DNA of 64,000 nucleotides from Hyaloscypha bicolor E (GCF_002865645.1 NW_020194667.1:1573762-1637761); one strand, 5' to 3'; positions 24,565 through 36,510 are shown, counted from the first letter of the stretch. The notes: a model not told the origin generated them from the letters alone. Numbers and translations are program-made.

Positions 24565-26387
24565 TCACTCATTGGTGACGGGCAATGACGACGTTGCCTC
24601 CCAGTCAAGATATACAAGATGGTATGGTTGCTCTTTCGGCTCAGCCACGAGTCGCACAGACACCGATATATCATATCCCACGAGCGAGATATGGTCAGAG
24701 TCACCCGTACCCTTCATATGTGGGAGAGCCTCAAGTGCCAAGGCTTCCCTTTTTTGAAATCCCAACGTCGTGACAGTTATCCCCTCCCAAATATCGGCGC
24801 TGACAATCCGCGCTGACACATTCCTTGGGTTTCGTTTCTTCTCGTCACCTACTTGAATGGCCAAGACAAAGTACTTGAGTCCAGGGTTGCTTTCGTAATT
24901 TCCGGGGACAAACTCGACGTGCATGTGTCGCTTATATGCCATTTCAAGAAGAAACTGATTTGCGGCAAGATCCCAGCTTCCCCTGGGCTGCGCCGTTCGA
25001 ATGTGCCAATACCTCCGTCCAAGCTTTTCCCAGGGCTTCCAGCGCAAACGGACGGCATACCTCTCCCAGAGCACAAGTCTATGGATCATTGGTCCGGGGG
25101 GGCTGTTCAGAATGCATACAGGCTCGTAGAATGCACCAGTACAGATGCTCTTTTGGAATGCTTTCAGCCGCTCCGGGGCGTCATGGAGGCAGATAAAAAG
25201 CCCAAGGCCAACTTTTTGAAGGAGAATATACCTTTTTCTGCCCCTACCACGGAAGGAAGGATCCCGATAGTTCAGAAATAAGAGGTAGTGGTGGCGGTAT
25301 CCTGGAACTGCAGTCTGATAGTGGAGTTTCGCACTCGGGAAGAAGATACCTTGATTCGTAAGAGAAAATTGTATGCTCAATTTGTTACCAAGATGGCCGC
25401 CGTTATACCTGCTAGGAGACTTTGCAGGGCTGATGCAAAAGCTTGAAGGTTTGGAAGCTAATATGGGCTTGAATCCTGATCTAGTCGCTTTTCCGTTCCA
25501 AGCGAAGATCGAGAGGTCGTTGTATTTTTTAATAATCTCTTCCTGGAGTCGAAGAAAGGCCTTTGGGCCTTCCCCATATAGCATCGGCATATTGACGTCG
25601 AGAATTCCTATAAGGCTGTACGACATATCCTCAATTCTGGTGGTTTGGCGCTCAGCGATCCCTAGGTGGTGGAGGAGTCAGCAATCGCTAGACACAGAAT
25701 GTTACAGGGAAAACTGGGACATCGTTTAGAAAGAAAGTCTTGAGACTGCCCAGAATAGGAAAAGGCTTCTTCCCAATACTTACAGGATATTCTTGCAGCG
25801 ATTGGGAATTCCTGGATCTTCTGCCTCGGGGGCACAAGGAGCACGGCTTCTGGAATCCCAGTGATGTCCGAGATCAATCGGGACAATGAGCTCTTCTCTC
25901 CGATTTCCTGCCATTTGCGGTTGAAGAAACGTAGCTGCCGCGGGGCGAGCAGTTCTTGGAGACACCAACCACGAGTGAACCACCGACATTGCCGAAAATC
26001 AGCTTCAAATTGATCTTGCTGCGAAGGCATATCGACTGTGTTTAGCACGAAATCGCTCAAGTATACATAGCACACCTGCGACTGTCTGTACCAGCCAAAC
26101 ATGGAATTGATAGCCTCGGTGAGCTCTGCACTGCTGGTTTTGTCGATGCAGCATGTGTCGACCCACGCGTAGCAGTATCCGTTCTTCAGCGCCATATCAC
26201 ATGCTGCGGTGATCTTGCGGTACCCCGCCTTGCTCGTGATTCTGTCGTTCTTGGCTTCGCTCACTTGCTGGAATTCCTGGAAGGACATCTCGCCATCTCC
26301 CCATGTATGCGAAAGAATGGCATAGGCGGGAATTTCATCGCCGTAGAACAGCTCTAGCGACAGTGTCGATGTATTTATGAGCCACAT
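24565..26387 (-). CDS. HET (heterokaryon incompatibility) domain protein
   Basis: Exons 25784-26387 and 24565-25661, with a 122-bp intron in phase 1; 566 residues. The HET domain occupies the first 200 residues: MWLINTSTLSLE, YAILSHTWGDGEMSFQEF, then KITAACDMALKNGYCYAWVD-TCCIDK, then an acidic AINSMFGWY block and RGWCLQELLAPRQLRFFN. After the intron comes the typical RQTTRIEDMSYSLIGILD segment and MPMLYGEGPKAFLRLQEEI. The remaining 300 residues have no further known domain (no WD40 or NACHT). Such proteins control non-self recognition and programmed death on fusion between unlike strains, and families are large and fast evolving. The coding frame is intact. Confidence 0.92.
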
Positions 26388-26902
26388 GGTGTCAATGTTT
26401 ATAGCGGCCTCTATTCCAGAAACTTTCTGTCAAAAAGGACAAAACTGATTATGCAAGTGACTGTATCCAGTCGCTCGTTCATCTGAACTTAAATGCATAA
26501 CTGGCGCTGATGAGTATTGACTTCTGACTGCTTACTTATGAGGCCGCAAAACTCTACAGCCTCAGTAGGGCGGTAGGGGCGGGGAATGCTTCAACTAAGA
26601 AACTACTGGTGCAGATGCAGCCACGCCCAGCTGCTGCGGAGCCGAACATGGTATCCTTCCGTCAACGCTGTGATTGGCGCATTCTCTGCATTCGAAGGTT
26701 GAGAGAGTGGTTGAAGTGAAGCTGCACCTGGTATGCGGATGGATGGTGCTCTGTCACGTCGGCATTCTGGTTCTTAAGCTGGCCAAGAAGGATGCGAAGG
26801 ATGTCGAGAGGATCCGTGAGCGCGGTGTTGTCTTTGATAGGAATTTTTCCAACTAGCTTCGAATAGGGGACGTCGTTCTCGAAGAACTCCGGGATCTCGC
26901 TT
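26388..26902. other. intergenic region
   Basis: Promoter side of the HET gene. A short plus-strand frame at 26674-26856 is not convincing. No repeat found before the inverted-repeat element starts. Confidence 0.4.
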
Positions 26903-27430
26903 CGGGAAAGGGGGAAAATGTAAAACGACCCCCCCCCCCCCCCCCCGGATGTCGATTGGGGGCCGGACTAACCTAAAGTAGAGAGGAACACCAAAAAATC
27001 TAGTTTTCCTTTAAATTTAATTTACTACATAAATAATTATTATAGTTTAATTTATTATTATTATAGAAAGCTAGATTATAAGCTAATAGGATATAAAAAA
27101 TTTATTATATAATAATTAGTAAATTTAAGAAAATTTAAAGAAGGTAAGGAAAGTCGGAATTTTTAAGGTACTATAAGTGCCTGAAAATTTAGCGATCAAG
27201 CGCCTGGAACTAATTTATCTCGTATGCAATTATCGCCTCGCCTATTTCACGCCCCACATTAGAGCTCTTATATATAAACTTCCTTATACCTATATTAGGA
27301 AATTTGATTCGAGAGAAGGACTTAAATAAGTACAAGCAACTAATTAGGCATTATTAAAACTCTAAAATCCATTGGTACGTCTTATCGACACCCGGGGGGT
27401 GTCGTTTTACATTTTCTCCGGGAAAGGGGG
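26903..27430. mobile_element. 504-bp non-autonomous inverted-repeat element with target duplication
   Basis: Element body 26915-27418. The left end reads AAAATGTAAAACGAC followed by a run of 18 C (26929-26946) and then GGATGTCGAT. The right end is its complement: ATCGACACCCGGGGGGTGTC followed by GTTTTACATTTT. Both sides are flanked by the same 12 bases CGGGAAAGGGGG (26903-26914 and 27419-27430). Part of that match could belong to the terminal repeat, leaving an 8-bp duplication CGGGAAAG. The inside is AT-rich and non-coding. This is the structure of a MITE-type DNA transposon. Confidence 0.75.
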
Positions 27431-28416
27431 CTAGGACGTTAAAGACAAGGATCGGGAAAAACTTCCATACGTTGCACCAGCCGAAGACATCGTCGGTCCC
27501 AAATTGGGGTTTCTTCTATACATCGCAGTTAATGATAACTTCCAACTCCACATATACTGCGTCTCTATACTGCGTCTCTGCATGTGACGTCTATAAGGCT
27601 GGCTTCGAAAGTAAACAGGGGAGATTTGCTTGAGTAAGAGCCTTTTGCATTCAGAGCAATAGCGAATAATTGAAATCTCAAATCCCCGTAATCTAAATAC
27701 CCAATGCGCTCCTCTTGCTACTTATTTCCTTTCGCTTCCATTTTTCCTGCCTGCCTTTATCGGAAGCAAAATTATTCTGGAGATATAGTAATAATAAACA
27801 AAAAACATCTATTACTTCTTATCTTGTCTGTCCAGTCAATCGTTACACTTCCTACGAATCCCTTTTTCGCTTTACAGGAAGAACCATGGAGCTATTTCGA
27901 GAACCATTATATTACTAAATTTTCAGGCTCTCTTAAGGTCGATACCCCTAATCGACACCCCCTAATTAGTACCCGGTAAGGTATCGCTTTACATTTTCCC
28001 GTTTTGCCAGAGGTTAAAAGGAATTAAGCATTGCTATATGCATTATAACCAAATCTGTCTGGAAACAATAAAAATGACATGCGCATTACGCTGCATTAAA
28101 GCAAAATGCGAGACGCGCACTGGGTGCCAATATACATTAATTTGCACATACTGGTATATACAAAGTAATGTATACGGGCACGTACCACCGCTTGCTGGTT
28201 TTGGTTAGTGTGGCTCCAATTGACACCCCTAATCGACACCGGGGGGTGGGGGAGGGGTCGTTTTACTTTTTCCCGGTTTCCTTGCCGAATTTTGCCCGGG
28301 AATCCTCAATAATTCTAATTAGTTTATGTATTCTAGTTTCTCTTTTAAATGCCAAAGGAAAGCTACAGGTGCATATAAATAAGGGGTCTCAAAAATCTCA
28401 TCAGCTTAAAGATCCT
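27431..28416. other. intergenic region with two related element ends
   Basis: Two stretches repeat the right end of the neighbouring element. At 27937-28001 GTCGATACCCCTAATCGAC is followed by ATCGCTTTACATTTTCCCG, and at 28207-28278 TTGACACCCCTAATCGACAC is followed by GTCGTTTTACTTTTTCCCGG. No matching left ends are evident, so these look like truncated or rearranged copies. No gene seen. Confidence 0.5.
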
Positions 28417-30392
28417 TCACATCTTCTTGACAGGAAAAACCCCTTCTTGAACACCCCCTCCTTCAACCAAGAAACCATCCAGGAAGTCAATAATCACTTG
28501 AGGCTTGTCCAGTTCAGTTACAACACTCACATATCCATCGGGCCTGACAAGAACCAACGCGCCATCTTCCTTGGAAATTCCATGTATGACATGGCCTTTA
28601 CTATCGACATCTTCATATACCCTGGCGGACCACTTATCGGAGAATGGCTGGGGCAAAAGCTCAAGATCGACTTCGAGATGTGGGGTCGTGTGAAGGAGAA
28701 AGACGTCCACAACGTAATCAAAATTTGCCTTTGGATAGGTAGAAGTGATGTCTTCTTGATGGAAGGCACTCAAATGATGAGGAGTCTTTTTGCTGAAGCG
28801 GTGCACAGGAGATGTCGGGGAGGACAAGAATTCCGACAATCGTACGAAGGCTTCTGAAGTGAGAGATTTGCCTGCGTACACAAAGAGGTGAAAGCGCCCA
28901 TCGGCGGGCATCTCGTCAAGAAGTTGCACGGAGTTCCCGCCCAATTGTCTAATAAGAGGAATGCTGAGTAGACGTTTCCCAGGGATTACCGGTTCAGTGG
29001 CGTTCACGTTGACAAGTGTGCTTGTTTGGTCTGACACCAGCAAACCTTGTGGATACCGATAGCTACAGCCGCTTGTGAAACCAACGTTTTCCTGCCAAAG
29101 ATCGTACAATGTGGTGTCGTCGAGGTTCGTCCGTTGGGTGAAAGCCTTGGCAAACTTGGCATCAAAGTTGATTAGCTGCGTGGCAATGTGTTTCCGTTCA
29201 GTTTCATATGTGTCAAGCAGGTTCGGGCTTGCCAGCCCCTTCATGACAAGTGCAAGCTTCCATGTCAGGTTATAAGCATCAGATATGCTTACATTCATTC
29301 CTTGGCCAGCTTTGGGGCTGTGGGTATGGCAAGCATCACCCACAAGAAACACACTCCCACGTTGGTCGCGGAATGTATTGACAATTCTTTGGGATACAGT
29401 GTAGCGACTGATCCAAAGGACTTTGGTAATTTCGAACTTGTATGGGCGAAGAAGTTTTTGAGCCTGAGATTGGACAATATCAAGCAGTTTGAAATCCTTA
29501 CTGCTGTGCAAGCCTTGAGGGGCGCTCTGTTTCTTGGCTTCGTCGAGCATCTGAACATCTTGTGGGGTGAGCTGTAAGAAGACGCGTAGGCCCTCGTCCT
29601 TCCTAGGGATAAGCATGCAACCACCATATGGGGAACGAATCGCAACTCTGCGGCGGGTATCTGGAAAGTTCGTATTTAGAAAGACATCAGCAACAGCCCA
29701 GACATCTTCTCCTCCCTGTGACTGTGTTGTAACACCGGTTATTCGACGGATCGTGCTTCGAGCTCCGTCAGTGCCCAAGATGTACTTTGTCTGCCAAGCT
29801 TCGATTGCACCAGAGACATGATTCTTGATATAGGCAATGAGAGGCCAAGCTGGATCTCTGTCTTGGTATTCGTAATCAACTATCTCCAAGAAGCGATCGA
29901 CCTTGAAGCCGCGCGAGATTAAGTCTGCTTCAAAAATGCCTTCGGTAATTCCCTGATCTGAGTTGAAGAGGTACTGGTAGGGAGTAGCTAAAGCACAACT
30001 AAATTAGTCGCGGGAAGTAAAGTGGGGATTGGAAACTCACGGTGAATCACCTCACGGCCCACGCTATCTCTGCTTAATTTCTTCCCCTCATCAACTGACC
30101 AGAAAGACGTCTCAGTGAGACGGTGTCCCAGTTCGTCCAGCTTATGTCGAAGGTTGAGGGTTTGCAAGATCTCTTGCGTTCGAGGTTGAAATGCTAATTA
30201 AAAGTCAGAAGGGACAGCGACAAAAGTGGTCGTTTTCTTACCGCTGGCATGTCCAGCTTGTGTTCTTGCAGCTCGTTTATCAATGAGGCGGAAGTCTATC
30301 CCATATCTTGCAAGTGTAGATGCAGCCATGCAGCCAGCTGGCCCAGCTCCGACTATCAGAACGTCTGTCTGGCCTTGAATGAATCCGTCCAT
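28417..30392 (-). CDS. FAD-dependent aromatic monooxygenase, phenol 2-monooxygenase type
   Basis: Exons 30242-30392, 30041-30193 and 28417-29987; 624 residues. The N-terminus carries the FAD dinucleotide motif VLIVGAGPAGCMAASTLARYG. Splicing restores GHASAFQPRTQEIL. The second FAD motif is seen as VFLVGDACHTHSPKAGQGMNVSI. The last 170 residues match the thioredoxin-like C-terminal domain of the phenol hydroxylase family (ending with LVRPDGYVSVV). These enzymes hydroxylate phenols and related aromatic acids with NADPH and O2, in catabolism or secondary metabolism. It is divergent from an MFS transporter across 1.3 kb with two palindromic candidate sites, which suggests a co-regulated uptake/degradation or export pair. 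Confidence 0.92.
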
Positions 30393-31326
30393 TGTGGATG
30401 TTAAGCGCAGACAAATATTTGGAAACTTCTTTTGTGAAGTTGAGATTACAGAGATCTTGAGCGGTTGGTTGTCTGTTCAAAGGTGAGCAGCGATTTAGTG
30501 AAAATAGGAGGAAGGATGTGTATAGAAGTTGCTGGCGCTGAAGATGATTCTTTGGTCGAAAGTGCAACCTCCCAGAAGTATTTCAAGAGATCTATATACT
30601 TGGGCCTCAACACTCTTCAGCCCACTTACAAGGATGCCAGTCTGCAAAACAGAGTTGCAGTGTAGGAATATGAAAATTTTCTTGTCACAATGGGATAAGC
30701 ACGAAAAAGTAACATTCAGGAGCCATATATTTCCTGTCTTTTGAGAAAAAGTCGCTGGATTCTGACAAAAGGCTTGGTTGGTGGCCCCCAATACAGGCTA
30801 CCTCGCCGATATTTTTCAGCCCCAGGGCTTATGACAGGCACGGCACGCTTCCATATACCTGTTAGGGGTGTTGCACGTCTACCGGGGCATTTGAGATTTC
30901 CCTACTTACATAAGCAAGATGGAACGGCAAATCACGTCTGCGCTCTTTTGTGAATATTTTAGATTCAAGCAAAATTCCCACGGCTACGGCACCTCAGGAC
31001 AAGCTACCCCCAGGTTCAAAACGGTATGTGGCGGCCTGTGCTCTGCAGCCACACCCAAATGAACGTGTCCGCCGCGATAGCCGCGCCACCTCGCCCCGCG
31101 TCAAGCCATCACCTTGCGGCTTTCGCGGCGGTGACCGGAACGATCACCGGGCCACCAAAGACAAGCTTTATTACAAGCAAGAGTTTTTCTACCGAAAAGC
31201 TTGCCTTCGGCCCCCTGTATGATGCAACCTTCCGTATCCCTGCACATATGTCCCGGACAACCATTCCGGACCTGTCAAACATATGGGCCGTGCGAGCCGA
31301 GCCGTTTCGACAGGGGACGTGGGGCT

Positions 31327-31342
31327 GTCGGAGCTCCCCGAC
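31327..31342. promoter_or_regulatory. GTCGG-N6-CCGAC palindrome, candidate Zn2Cys6 factor site
   Basis: The sequence reads GTCGG AGCTCC CCGAC: inverted CGG triplets with a 6-base spacer, extended by matching GT/AC. CGG-N6-CCG is the spacing recognised by some Gal4-type factors such as Ppr1. Confidence 0.45.
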
Positions 31343-31480
31343 GAAAATCCCATGTGAGCAAGATGCCGCCGGCCTGCCTTCGGCACGCCGCTGTCATTTT
31401 GACATGAAAATATCTGTCATGGAGGTTTTCATATTAAAAGTCCGGTAGGATTGAATAGTACAAGGAAATTTAGCAGATTT

Positions 31481-31500
31481 ATGTCGGACGATTCCGACAT
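31481..31500. promoter_or_regulatory. ATGTCGG-N6-CCGACAT palindrome, candidate Zn2Cys6 factor site
   Basis: Perfect 7-base arms around ACGATT, with the same core (GTCGG-N6-CCGAC) as the site 150 bp upstream. It lies about 190 bp before the transporter start codon. Confidence 0.55.
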
Positions 31501-31692
31501 CTGTTAAAGCCCTAAGGATTGCTGCTGTCAAATTTGTTTTTTCATCGCTCATATCTGATATATACTTCACGCAGAATGGAAGCTGTGGCTCTCTTTCTCT
31601 GTCTTAATCACCTTGTCTTTCAAAGCCAATTCGCAACCTCAGGTTAGTAGCTTCGTATCCCCAAAACCATCCACTGGTCACCGTCCGCAAAT

Positions 31693-33235
31693 ATGAACCA
31701 GCTCAAAGCTCAGGAAGAGGGGTCACCACCCGTCGAAGCTTACGGGACAGGGCAACGGTCCTCGGGAGAGCAGAGTAGGGAAAGCCAAGAATTGCACCTC
31801 GTGGCTTGGGATGTCGAAGATGCAGGCAATCCGAAGAATTGGTCTCGCCTTTCAAAATACTGGATCACATTGCAATTGGGAATGTTAGCATTTGCAGCCA
31901 GCGTTGGCTCTAGCATCACTGCACCCGCAACAAATGCAATTGCCACCTATGCGAATATCAGCCATGAAGTTTCTGTCCTATCTATATCACTCTATATGTA
32001 AGCCCTTCTCTCCTTAGTATAGGTTCCGAGCTGACCATTCACGAAGTGCAGGATTCGCCCTCGGACCACTATGTTGGGCACCTGTATCCGAAATCTGGGG
32101 AAGGAGATGTGGCATGCTACCCGCCATGTTCTTCCTTGGCCTTGCATCTATTGGGACAGCAACCAGCAAGAACGCCGCAGCTATCTTCATAACTCGATTC
32201 TTGGGTGGCGTGTTTGGATCCGCTCCCGTCAGTAATGTGTCCGCAGCTCTTGGCGATATATGGGTCCCATCAGAGCGTGGACCTGCAGTTATTTTGTACT
32301 CAATAGCAGTGACTGGTGGACCAACAATCGGACCCATCATCGGCGCAGCTATAATTGTTAATCCTAGCTTGGGTTGGCGATGGACTGAGTATATCGAGGC
32401 AATTTGGGTCTTCACAACCGTTGCGGTGTGCTTCTTCTGCCTACCTGAGTCCTACTCTCCCGTGCTTCTCGCGAGACGAGCAAAGAAGCTCCGTGCAGAG
32501 GGCGACGTAGACTGCTATCATCCCCATGAAGAGTTGAAGTTGGATTTCAAGACGATTATCACCAAGCATTTCACCAGACCGCTATTAATGCTTGCGACAG
32601 AGCCAACAGTCACATGTGTCGCTTTTTACGCCTCATTCGTCTACGGGATTCTGTATCTTACACTTGAGGTATTCCCTATCTGCTTTCAGGAAATCCGCGG
32701 AATGCACCCCGTGAAAGCTTCGCTGCCATTTCTCGGATTGTTTATAGGTGTCTTATCAGCTGTATTCATCAATCTCGCCAACCAGCCCCGATATCGTCGA
32801 ATTTCAGCAGCAGCAGGTGGGAAGCCCGTCCCAGAAGCGCGCTTTGCACCAGTTGCATTCGCGGGTTTTATCTTTGTGGCCGGGCTCTTTTGGTTTGGGT
32901 GGACAGCAGGTGATGTTAATGTCAGCGTGTGGCATCCTATTGTAGCGTCTGGTCTTATTGGTTGCGGCTTTAATGTCATCTTCAACCAGTGCGTGAATGT
33001 GCTTGTGGACACTTACGGTATTTATGCCGCGAGCGCAGTATCCGCCAACACATTTCTGAGAAGCATCATGGCGGCAGGATTTCCGCTTGTTGCAAGACCC
33101 ATGTTGTATGGGATGGGCGTTGGCCCCGCGATTTCAGTGTTAGGCGCTGTCGCAAGTGGTATGATCGTTGTGCCGTTCCTATTTATGAAATACGGCTTTG
33201 AGTTGCGAAAAAGATCGAAAATGGCTCCTGTATAA
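31693..33235 (+). CDS. MFS multidrug/polyamine-type transporter (DHA1-like)
   Basis: Exons 31693-31997 and 32047-33235 (49-bp intron ending GAAG, phase 2); 497 residues. A hydrophilic N-terminus contains the NPKNWSRLSKYW block found in fungal DHA1 drug:H+ antiporters. Next come twelve likely membrane spans, a motif-A loop (WAPVSEIWGRRCG), and the central loop with the DFKTIITKHFTRPLLML region that starts the second half. The choice of acceptor matters: only the GAAG site joins SLYI to AGFALGPLCWAPVSE in frame. Substrate unknown; the partner monooxygenase suggests an aromatic compound or metabolite. Confidence 0.92.
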
Positions 33236-34084
33236 TTTACATTCTAAAGTAGCTACAATGCTTATAATAGACATAGAAATAGACACTGTAATTCAAAATT
33301 TCAATGTAAACCCCGGGGCAACCAAGTGTCTGTGGAAGGTAGCTTGGGACCTATACCTGGTACCAGATCGACGAGTCAGCTTCAGGTTGACTGACTCTAT
33401 AGAACTTCTACGGACGTCTACTTACGTTTCAAGCAAAACCAGGGAATTCCGATTCTTCACGGCTGACATGGAATCGAGTGATACCCTTCTCGTCACTATG
33501 AATGTGTTCAGCAATCGTTGAAATCAGTTCAACGGACTACCTGCCACTCAAAAGAGTCAACTGAATTCCTTTGGTATTTTGGTATTTTGGTTTTTGGCCC
33601 TTTACCGCCTAAAATCCAGCCCTAAACGAACTGCATTGCCTTTTGGTGCAATATCTTCGCACTACGTAATGCCTTTATTCGACCAGCACCAACTAGAACA
33701 GCTAGCACACTCCGTCGGATGGTAGGTTAAAGACTTATTAGCTCACACCAGAGAGAGAGGGAATACTTTGTTGCAGATCCAAAACGACGATCTGCGAAGC
33801 CACAGTTTTAGCCACTCCAAAAGCAAGTTACAACCATCACATACTGCACGAGGGCAACCGCACCCTGTTACTACGGCACTCCTCCCATACAATAAGGCCA
33901 GCTGGCTTTAGCTACGCCTTCATCGATCTTCCCTATAGGATTTGTTGCATATCGCACCTAGATGGTATTTGAGATGTTAGAACGGAGAACTCCATAAATT
34001 AGACTACAAATCATTGTCCTTGATAGTATAACATTATATCGCGCATGCACATAAAAGGCTGAGGACAGTAAATCAGTGTGGCAT
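33236..34084. other. intergenic region between convergent genes
   Basis: About 850 bp without a supported gene, containing a GGTATTTT direct repeat near 33572-33592. Confidence 0.4.
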
Positions 34085-35122
34085 TTATACTGGCATCTTT
34101 TTCCTTAATAGCTCATGAACAAGGTGGCCGACAAATGAAAGTTTCTTTCTCATTCCTGTAATCCCATTCCAGGTAAATCTTCCCAAAGTGAAAACCATAT
34201 AACCCACAACACCAAAACCAGCGAAAGTAATACTTAAAATGAAAATAAATGCTGAAACAGAAAGGCTAGGCTCCGGTGGTGGTAATGAAGATATATTAGG
34301 TAGGGGGCGGTACGGTCGCTGGGGCTCATCTTGATTATAACGAGCCCGGTAGCCAGCATCCATGCGACTTTCTTGGCGGGGTTCGAAGATAGGGGGAATA
34401 CGGTATGAAGAAGCTGGGGTTAGAGGATTAGGGATCCAGCGCGAACGGGCGGAGGTGAAAATTTGTGTTTCTGGGATCTGAATAGGGGTATGATTTTGTG
34501 GACGACCAAAGGCGGCGGAGGAAGGCGAGGCCCAGGACGATACTGCGGTATAAGAAGGTATCGTTGGAGGGGTAAAGTTGATATATGTAACTAAAGTACT
34601 ATAGGATTCTGACTTAAGCTTGTACCGTCCGCTTGGTCCATCGTATTTTTTTAAGAATGTGAAGTGGACGGTATACGTGGATTGTGTGCTAATATATGAA
34701 TTTTTGTCGAGTCGAATGTTGTTATCAAGGAATAGCCGGATGTTGTTATCGGGATGGGTAGCACTGGGAAAGATAGGGAGGTAGAAGCTCCGAACGTGGC
34801 AGTTTTCTGGGTGTCTTTCTTTGAGATCTCGACCACGAAAGGAAGTGAGCTTTTAAAGTCAGCTAAGACGGAAAAGCATTAAGAAATGCAGAATGCTGAC
34901 AGTAAGAACGGTAGCCGTTTTCCCTTGTAGATCGGTAGACAAGATCACGGCAGGATGGTCGAAGCAACCGTCGGCGATCACACCTCCGCAAAGGCGCTCG
35001 TCAATGTCGTCTTTTTTGCGCAAAAAATTTATACAACCAGGCTCCAGATAGCGGCTTTCGAGAGTTATGTCTGGCAAAGAGCGCACGGGTTCTGGGTGTA
35101 AAGGCCCTAATGCCGTAGGCAT
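34085..35122 (-). CDS. unrecognised protein with C-terminal membrane segment
   Basis: The best model is 34901-35122 joined to 34085-34849 by a 51-bp intron in phase 0; 328 residues. The second exon is open for 254 codons without a stop, which is unlikely by chance in this AT-poor stretch. The N-terminal part starts MPTALGPLHPEPVRSLPD and has no known domain. The middle is polar with Tyr/Asn/Ser-rich stretches, and the Pro-rich zone before the end is followed by one membrane span (SVSAFIFILSITFAGFGVVG) and a basic tail. The donor (GTCAGC) is not ideal, so the first exon is the weakest part. It lies directly beside the AT-rich block but shows no RIP-type stops, so it is probably functional. Confidence 0.6.
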
Positions 35123-35434
35123 TTTGCTTGATTATTATATATTCTATCAAAGCGACGATTGAATTCCTTCTTATTTCGAAAGCCTGTACTTTTGTCCAAT
35201 TAGGAGAGGCCACGATGATTTCCCCGCTTATTGTGCGATATGAGTTTTATCCAATCGCAAGACAGTTATATAACATTATCGGTAAGTTAGAAAAACCCTA
35301 TAATATTAATATGCCGGCCTGGCCGCCACTTAGCACTGTGCTTAAGGATTAGGAACTCTAGCACGCGAGACTTTGGCAGATGCAAGATAATAGGGTCGAT
35401 GCTGGCCTGAATGCGACTTTGGATACAGGGTCTG

Positions 35435-35483
35435 TTAATAGTCGGACTTAACATCACGACTAAAGGGGCCCCACCTTTAGTCG
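35435..35483. repeat. dispersed repeat end with hairpin
   Basis: TTAATAGTCGGACTTAACAT and onward closely match bases 51007-51041 (CTAATAGTCGGACTTGACGT and onward), including a following CTAAAGRGGCCC. Within it CGACTAAAGG and CCTTTAGTCG form a 10-bp stem with a 7-base loop (35457-35483). It is probably the end of a transposable element shared with the 51-kb nest. Confidence 0.5.
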
Positions 35484-35829
35484 GGGAAAGCGAGTTGGCC
35501 CGCACCAAACCAAAATTACTATGCGACCGTAAACAATTATATTATACCACATAACAGATAAATCCCCAAGGGGTCTTGACGTTATACGGCCAATCGGATA
35601 AGAGATGCAAAGAAGGGAAAGGAACCGTAAAAGATATAATCCCAAGGTATATATAATTGAGCTCTTACCGGAGTAGCTCTTTATAATAAGAGAGAAGGCT
35701 TTAAATATCGGAATCGGAAGAATCTCTATATTATATAAGCTCGTTAATATACTAAAAGTAAGAACGAGAGAGTTATAAAGCATCTAGCTTTATAAATAAA
35801 GGGGGAGAGTTAAAGTTAATAGGAAGAAT

Positions 35830-36510
35830 AGTTAATATTATATAATTAGTAAAATCGATAGAAATTAATATAAGTACAAAGCAGTTGTAATTCAGTTATA
35901 AGAGAAGAGTCTTGAACTAATAAAGGACGTCGTTATTATATTAATTAATGCAATTGGGGCTGAATTATAAAGCTTGGTAAAAGAGAAAAGAGAATTAAAA
36001 GACGAGATTATATTATTCGTAGAACTAGCGGAAATCGAAGCGAATATAAAGCAGTTATAAAGCGATTGAAATTCAGTTATAAGAGGAGAGTCTTGAGCTA
36101 AGGAAGGACCTCGTTATTATACGAATTAATGGAATTGAAACCTGAATTATAAAGCTAAAAGCTTGGTAAAGAACAGAGAAGCAGAAGACAAGAAAACAAG
36201 AAAACGAGATTGCATTGTCTATAGAATTAGCAGAAATCGAAGTAAGTACAAAGTAGTAATAATTCAGTTATAAGAGGAGAGTCTTGAACTAATAAAGGAT
36301 ATTATTATTATACGAATTAATATAATTGGGGCTGAATTATAAAGCTTGGTAAAAGAGAATAAAGAAGCAGAGAGAAAACAAGAGAATTGAGATTATATTA
36401 TCTATAGAATTAGCAGAAAAGCAGTATACTTAAATGTAATTATAAAAGCAAATAAAAGAGAGAATCTGGAACTAAATAGGAGAGGTTATTATTATATAAA
36501 TTAATAGTTA
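35830..36510. repeat. about 3.5 tandem copies of a 180-190 bp unit
   Basis: The phrase AATTCAGTTATAAGAGRAGA followed by GTCTTGA recurs at about 35889, 36070 and 36262, and a weaker copy starts near 36440. Each copy is followed by GAATTATAAAGCT and AATTAGCAGAAATCGAA-like segments. Spacing is about 181 then 192 bases. It looks like a decayed coding tandem repeat. Confidence 0.65.

Larger units (their letters stand above)
30393..31692. promoter_or_regulatory. shared divergent promoter region of the monooxygenase and the MFS transporter
   Basis: 1.3 kb between the two start codons. The middle (about 31020-31400) is more GC-rich than its surroundings and has long chance open frames. It holds two palindromes described separately. 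No gene is supported. Confidence 0.5.

Noticed and set aside
30950..31448. Long overlapping open frames in the monooxygenase/MFS intergenic region
   Set aside because: Frames on both strands are open because the stretch is GC-rich. No family features, and they overlap the candidate operators.
32014..33012. Minus-strand frames opposite the MFS gene
   Set aside because: Shadow frames; the plus strand carries the twelve-span transporter.
35460..35783. Minus-strand frame of 107 residues at the start of the AT-rich block
   Set aside because: Ile/Leu/Tyr-rich translation of AT-rich DNA with no motif; expected by chance.
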